Below, piece after piece: positions 39,994 to 42,185 of a stretch of 42,185 bases of DNA. Each line of letters starts with the position of its first letter. Position 1 is the first letter of the stretch. The stretch is from contig JBEBCD010000083.1 in assembly GCA_041158045.1 (NCBI GenBank), positions 1-42,185 on the forward strand, written 5' to 3'. A model generated the notes under the pieces. It was not told the origin of the DNA and did not search any database. It worked only from the letters and a program-made list of their open reading frames with translations. Source of the DNA: CAXRBC01 sp041158045. GTDB lineage: Bacteria; Actinomycetota; Acidimicrobiia; Acidimicrobiales; Ilumatobacteraceae. The position numbers and the translations under genes were made by a program.

Positions 39994-41150
39994 CGCGCGC
40001 GGGATCGGCGCTCGCGTCGTTGCCGCCCCTCCCGACGGCCGAGGAGGAGCTCTGGCGCTACAGCCGCATCGGCGAGCTGCACCTCGGCGACTTCGCGCCC
40101 GCCGGCCACGAGTCCACCGTCGCGTCGGGCGGGGCGCACGTCGCGCGGCGGGCGCCGGCCGGTGGCGGATCGCCGGACGACGCGTTCGAGGCGCTGAGCG
40201 CCGACGCGGACGAGGAGCTCGTCGTCGCCACGCGCCGCGGCGAGGTCGTCGCGGATCCGATCCTCATCGAGCACCGCGTCGCGGCGTCCGGCGTGCTCGT
40301 GCGGCCGCGACTCGTGGTCGAGGCGGGGGAGGACAGCGAGGTCACGATCCTCGAGCGCTTCTCGTCGCCCGACGACGTGCGGGCCCTCGCGCTGCCGTCG
40401 GTGGACGTCCGCGCGGCGGCGGCCGCACGCATCACCTACGTGTCGATCAACGAGTGGGGCCGCGGCACCTGGCAGATCGGATCCCAGCGTGCGGAGGGCG
40501 ACCGCGACTCGACGCTGCGGCTCGCCACGGTGGCGCTCGGCGGCGACTACGCGCGCATGCGCGCCGTGGTGCGGCTCGTCGGGCGCGGCGCGAGCGCCCG
40601 GCAGGTCGCGCTGTACTTCGCCGATGGGACGCAGATGCACGACTTCCGCACGATGCAGGACCACGTGGCGCCGCGCACCCGCAGCGACCTGCTGTTCAAG
40701 GGCGCAGTGGCGGGCACCGCGCGCAGCGTCTACACGGGGCTCATCAAGATCCGCGACGAGGCCGACAAGGCCGAGGCCTTCCAGACCAACCGCACGCTCA
40801 CGCTGTCGCACGGGGCATGGGCCGAGAGCGTGCCCAACCTCGAGATCGAGACCAACGACGTGAAGTGTTCGCACGCGAGCGCCGTCGGCCCGATCGACGC
40901 GGAGCAGCGCTACTACCTCGAGTCCCGCGGCATCCCGCCCGAGGTGGCGGACCGGCTCGTGGTGCTCGGATTCTTCCGCGACGTGCTCGACGGCCTGCCG
41001 CGACACGCGGTCGTCGAGGCCGCGCTCGCGCGCGTGCGGGCCAAGGTCGGCGCCTCGGGCGCCGGCCCGGTGGGCGCGGTCGGTGCGTCCGGCGCCGGCC
41101 CGGTGGGCGCGGTCGGCGCCGGCCCGGCGGCAGCCGGAGGCCCCGCGTGA
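39990..41150 (+). CDS. sufD: Fe-S cluster assembly protein SufD
   Basis: This 386-residue protein starts at GTG 39990. It has the SufBD core: E-E-E-L-W-R-Y-S-R-I near 17-26, the beta-helix, D-F-R-T-M-Q-D-H-V-A (about 214-223), L-L-F-K-G-A-V, C-S-H-A-S-A-V-G (the SufD cysteine/histidine region near 292-299) and Y-Y-L-E-S-R-G-I-P. SufD pairs with SufB and SufC2 and helps iron entry. Beyond residue 353 a Gly/Ala/Pro/Val tail derives from a 33-base tandem repeat and is not family sequence. GTG 41147 of the Rieske gene overlaps its stop. Confidence 0.96.
   Translation: MTRAGSALASLPPLPTAEEELWRYSRIGELHLGDFAPAGHESTVASGGAHVARRAPAGGGSPDDAFEALSADADEELVVATRRGEVVADPILIEHRVAASGVLVRPRLVVEAGEDSEVTILERFSSPDDVRALALPSVDVRAAAAARITYVSINEWGRGTWQIGSQRAEGDRDSTLRLATVALGGDYARMRAVVRLVGRGASARQVALYFADGTQMHDFRTMQDHVAPRTRSDLLFKGAVAGTARSVYTGLIKIRDEADKAEAFQTNRTLTLSHGAWAESVPNLEIETNDVKCSHASAVGPIDAEQRYYLESRGIPPEVADRLVVLGFFRDVLDGLPRHAVVEAALARVRAKVGASGAGPVGAVGASGAGPVGAVGAGPAAAGGPA
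41049..41130 (+). repeat. 33-base tandem repeat at the sufD 3' end
   Basis: Two near-identical 33-base units (41049-41081 and 41082-41114) and part of a third encode repeats of G-A-S-G-A-G-P-V-G-A-V. The frame is kept, so the SufD tail has grown by replication slippage rather than being broken. Confidence 0.8.
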
Positions 41151-41481
41151 CCGCCGTGCGCGCATGCCGCCTCGCGGACCTCGCCGAGGCCGTCCCCCTG
41201 CGGGTCGTGGTCGGCGCGACCGCCGTCGCCGTCGTGCGGCTCGGCGACCGGGTGCACGCGATCGGCGACCGCTGCAGCCACGCCAACGTCTCGCTCGCCG
41301 AGGGCGAGGTCGACGTCGCGGCGTGCGCGCTCGTGTGCCCGCGGCACGGGAGTGCGTTCGACCTCGTGACGGGCGCGCCGTCCACGCTGCCGGCGACGCG
41401 CCCCGTGCCGGTCTTCGCCGTCGAGGTGCGCGACGGCGACGTCTACGTCGCCGCGCCCCCCACCCCGCCCGGCGGCCCCCG

Positions 41482-41485
<4 letters not shown>
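41147..41485 (+). CDS. Rieske [2Fe-2S] ferredoxin (suf-associated)
   Basis: This 112-residue protein starts at GTG 41147. The Rieske ligand pairs are C-S-H-A-N (near 43-47) and C-P-R-H-G-S (near 64-69), giving Cys2His2 coordination. No membrane anchor or additional domain is present, so it is a soluble NirD/BphF-type ferredoxin. A Rieske gene between sufD and sufC is typical of actinobacterial and related suf operons, where its role is probably electron supply for cluster assembly. Its stop overlaps the sufC ATG. Confidence 0.95.

Positions 41486-42185
<700 letters not shown>

Overview
The window is very GC-rich DNA (by eye above 70% G+C) with strong G/C third-position bias, many GTG starts and almost no intergenic space. 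No stretch over 300 bases lacks a gene, and I see no insertion sequence, integrase, phage gene or CRISPR array. The gene order metG-tatD-cell-wall protein-rsmA-ispE / tRNA-Gln / glmU-prs-rplY-pth-mfd-surA-like-mazG-eno-divIC matches, from memory, the Rv1003-Rv1026 neighbourhood of Mycobacterium tuberculosis. With the actinobacterial bS22 peptide this points to an Actinomycetota genome. A deep-branching class such as Acidimicrobiia is plausible but not shown.

Layout. 1-1627: end of an unidentified gene and a secreted SBBP-type beta-propeller (+). 1542-4281 (-): a GNAT acetyltransferase, a DUF501-Ppx/GppA fusion and a MocA-like nucleotidyltransferase, chained by ATGA overlaps. 4457-5128 (+): an exported NlpC/P60 hydrolase. 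5125-8279 (-): molybdenum-hydroxylase maturation genes (XdhC/CoxI, CoxE, CoxD). 8304-10553: a FAD amine-oxidase-like enzyme and a divergent atypical SDR. 10550-14266 (-): coxS-coxL-coxM, with a form II (AYRGAGR) large subunit. 14409-19220 (-): a lone second form II CoxL in one overlapping string with an ABC-2 exporter (ATPase plus two permeases). 19247-30286 (-): the conserved housekeeping block, with divIC broken by a one-base frameshift and glmU lacking its acetyltransferase active site. 30348-30559: divergent tRNA-Gln(TTG) and bS22. 30572-34967 (-): ispE, rsmA, a DPBB/RlpA-like membrane protein, tatD and metG. 35000-38089: a thioesterase (+), then rsmI, a DUF192 protein and ychF (-). 38234-42185 (+): a suf operon, sufB / small Cys-rich basic protein / sufD / Rieske ferredoxin / sufC, with sufC cut by the window edge.

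How it fits together. The most striking feature is a roughly 15-kb molybdenum-hydroxylase island lying exactly between divIC and DUF501-ppx, which are normally adjacent in actinobacteria. It holds two large subunits, one complete small/medium set, cofactor cytidylylation and insertion genes, and a co-transcribed ABC-2 exporter. Both large subunits have the form II active-site loop, so CO oxidation is not the default function and the substrate is unknown. The suf operon probably makes Fe-S clusters for the cell, CoxS included, and carries an uncharacterised four-cysteine protein between sufB and sufD.
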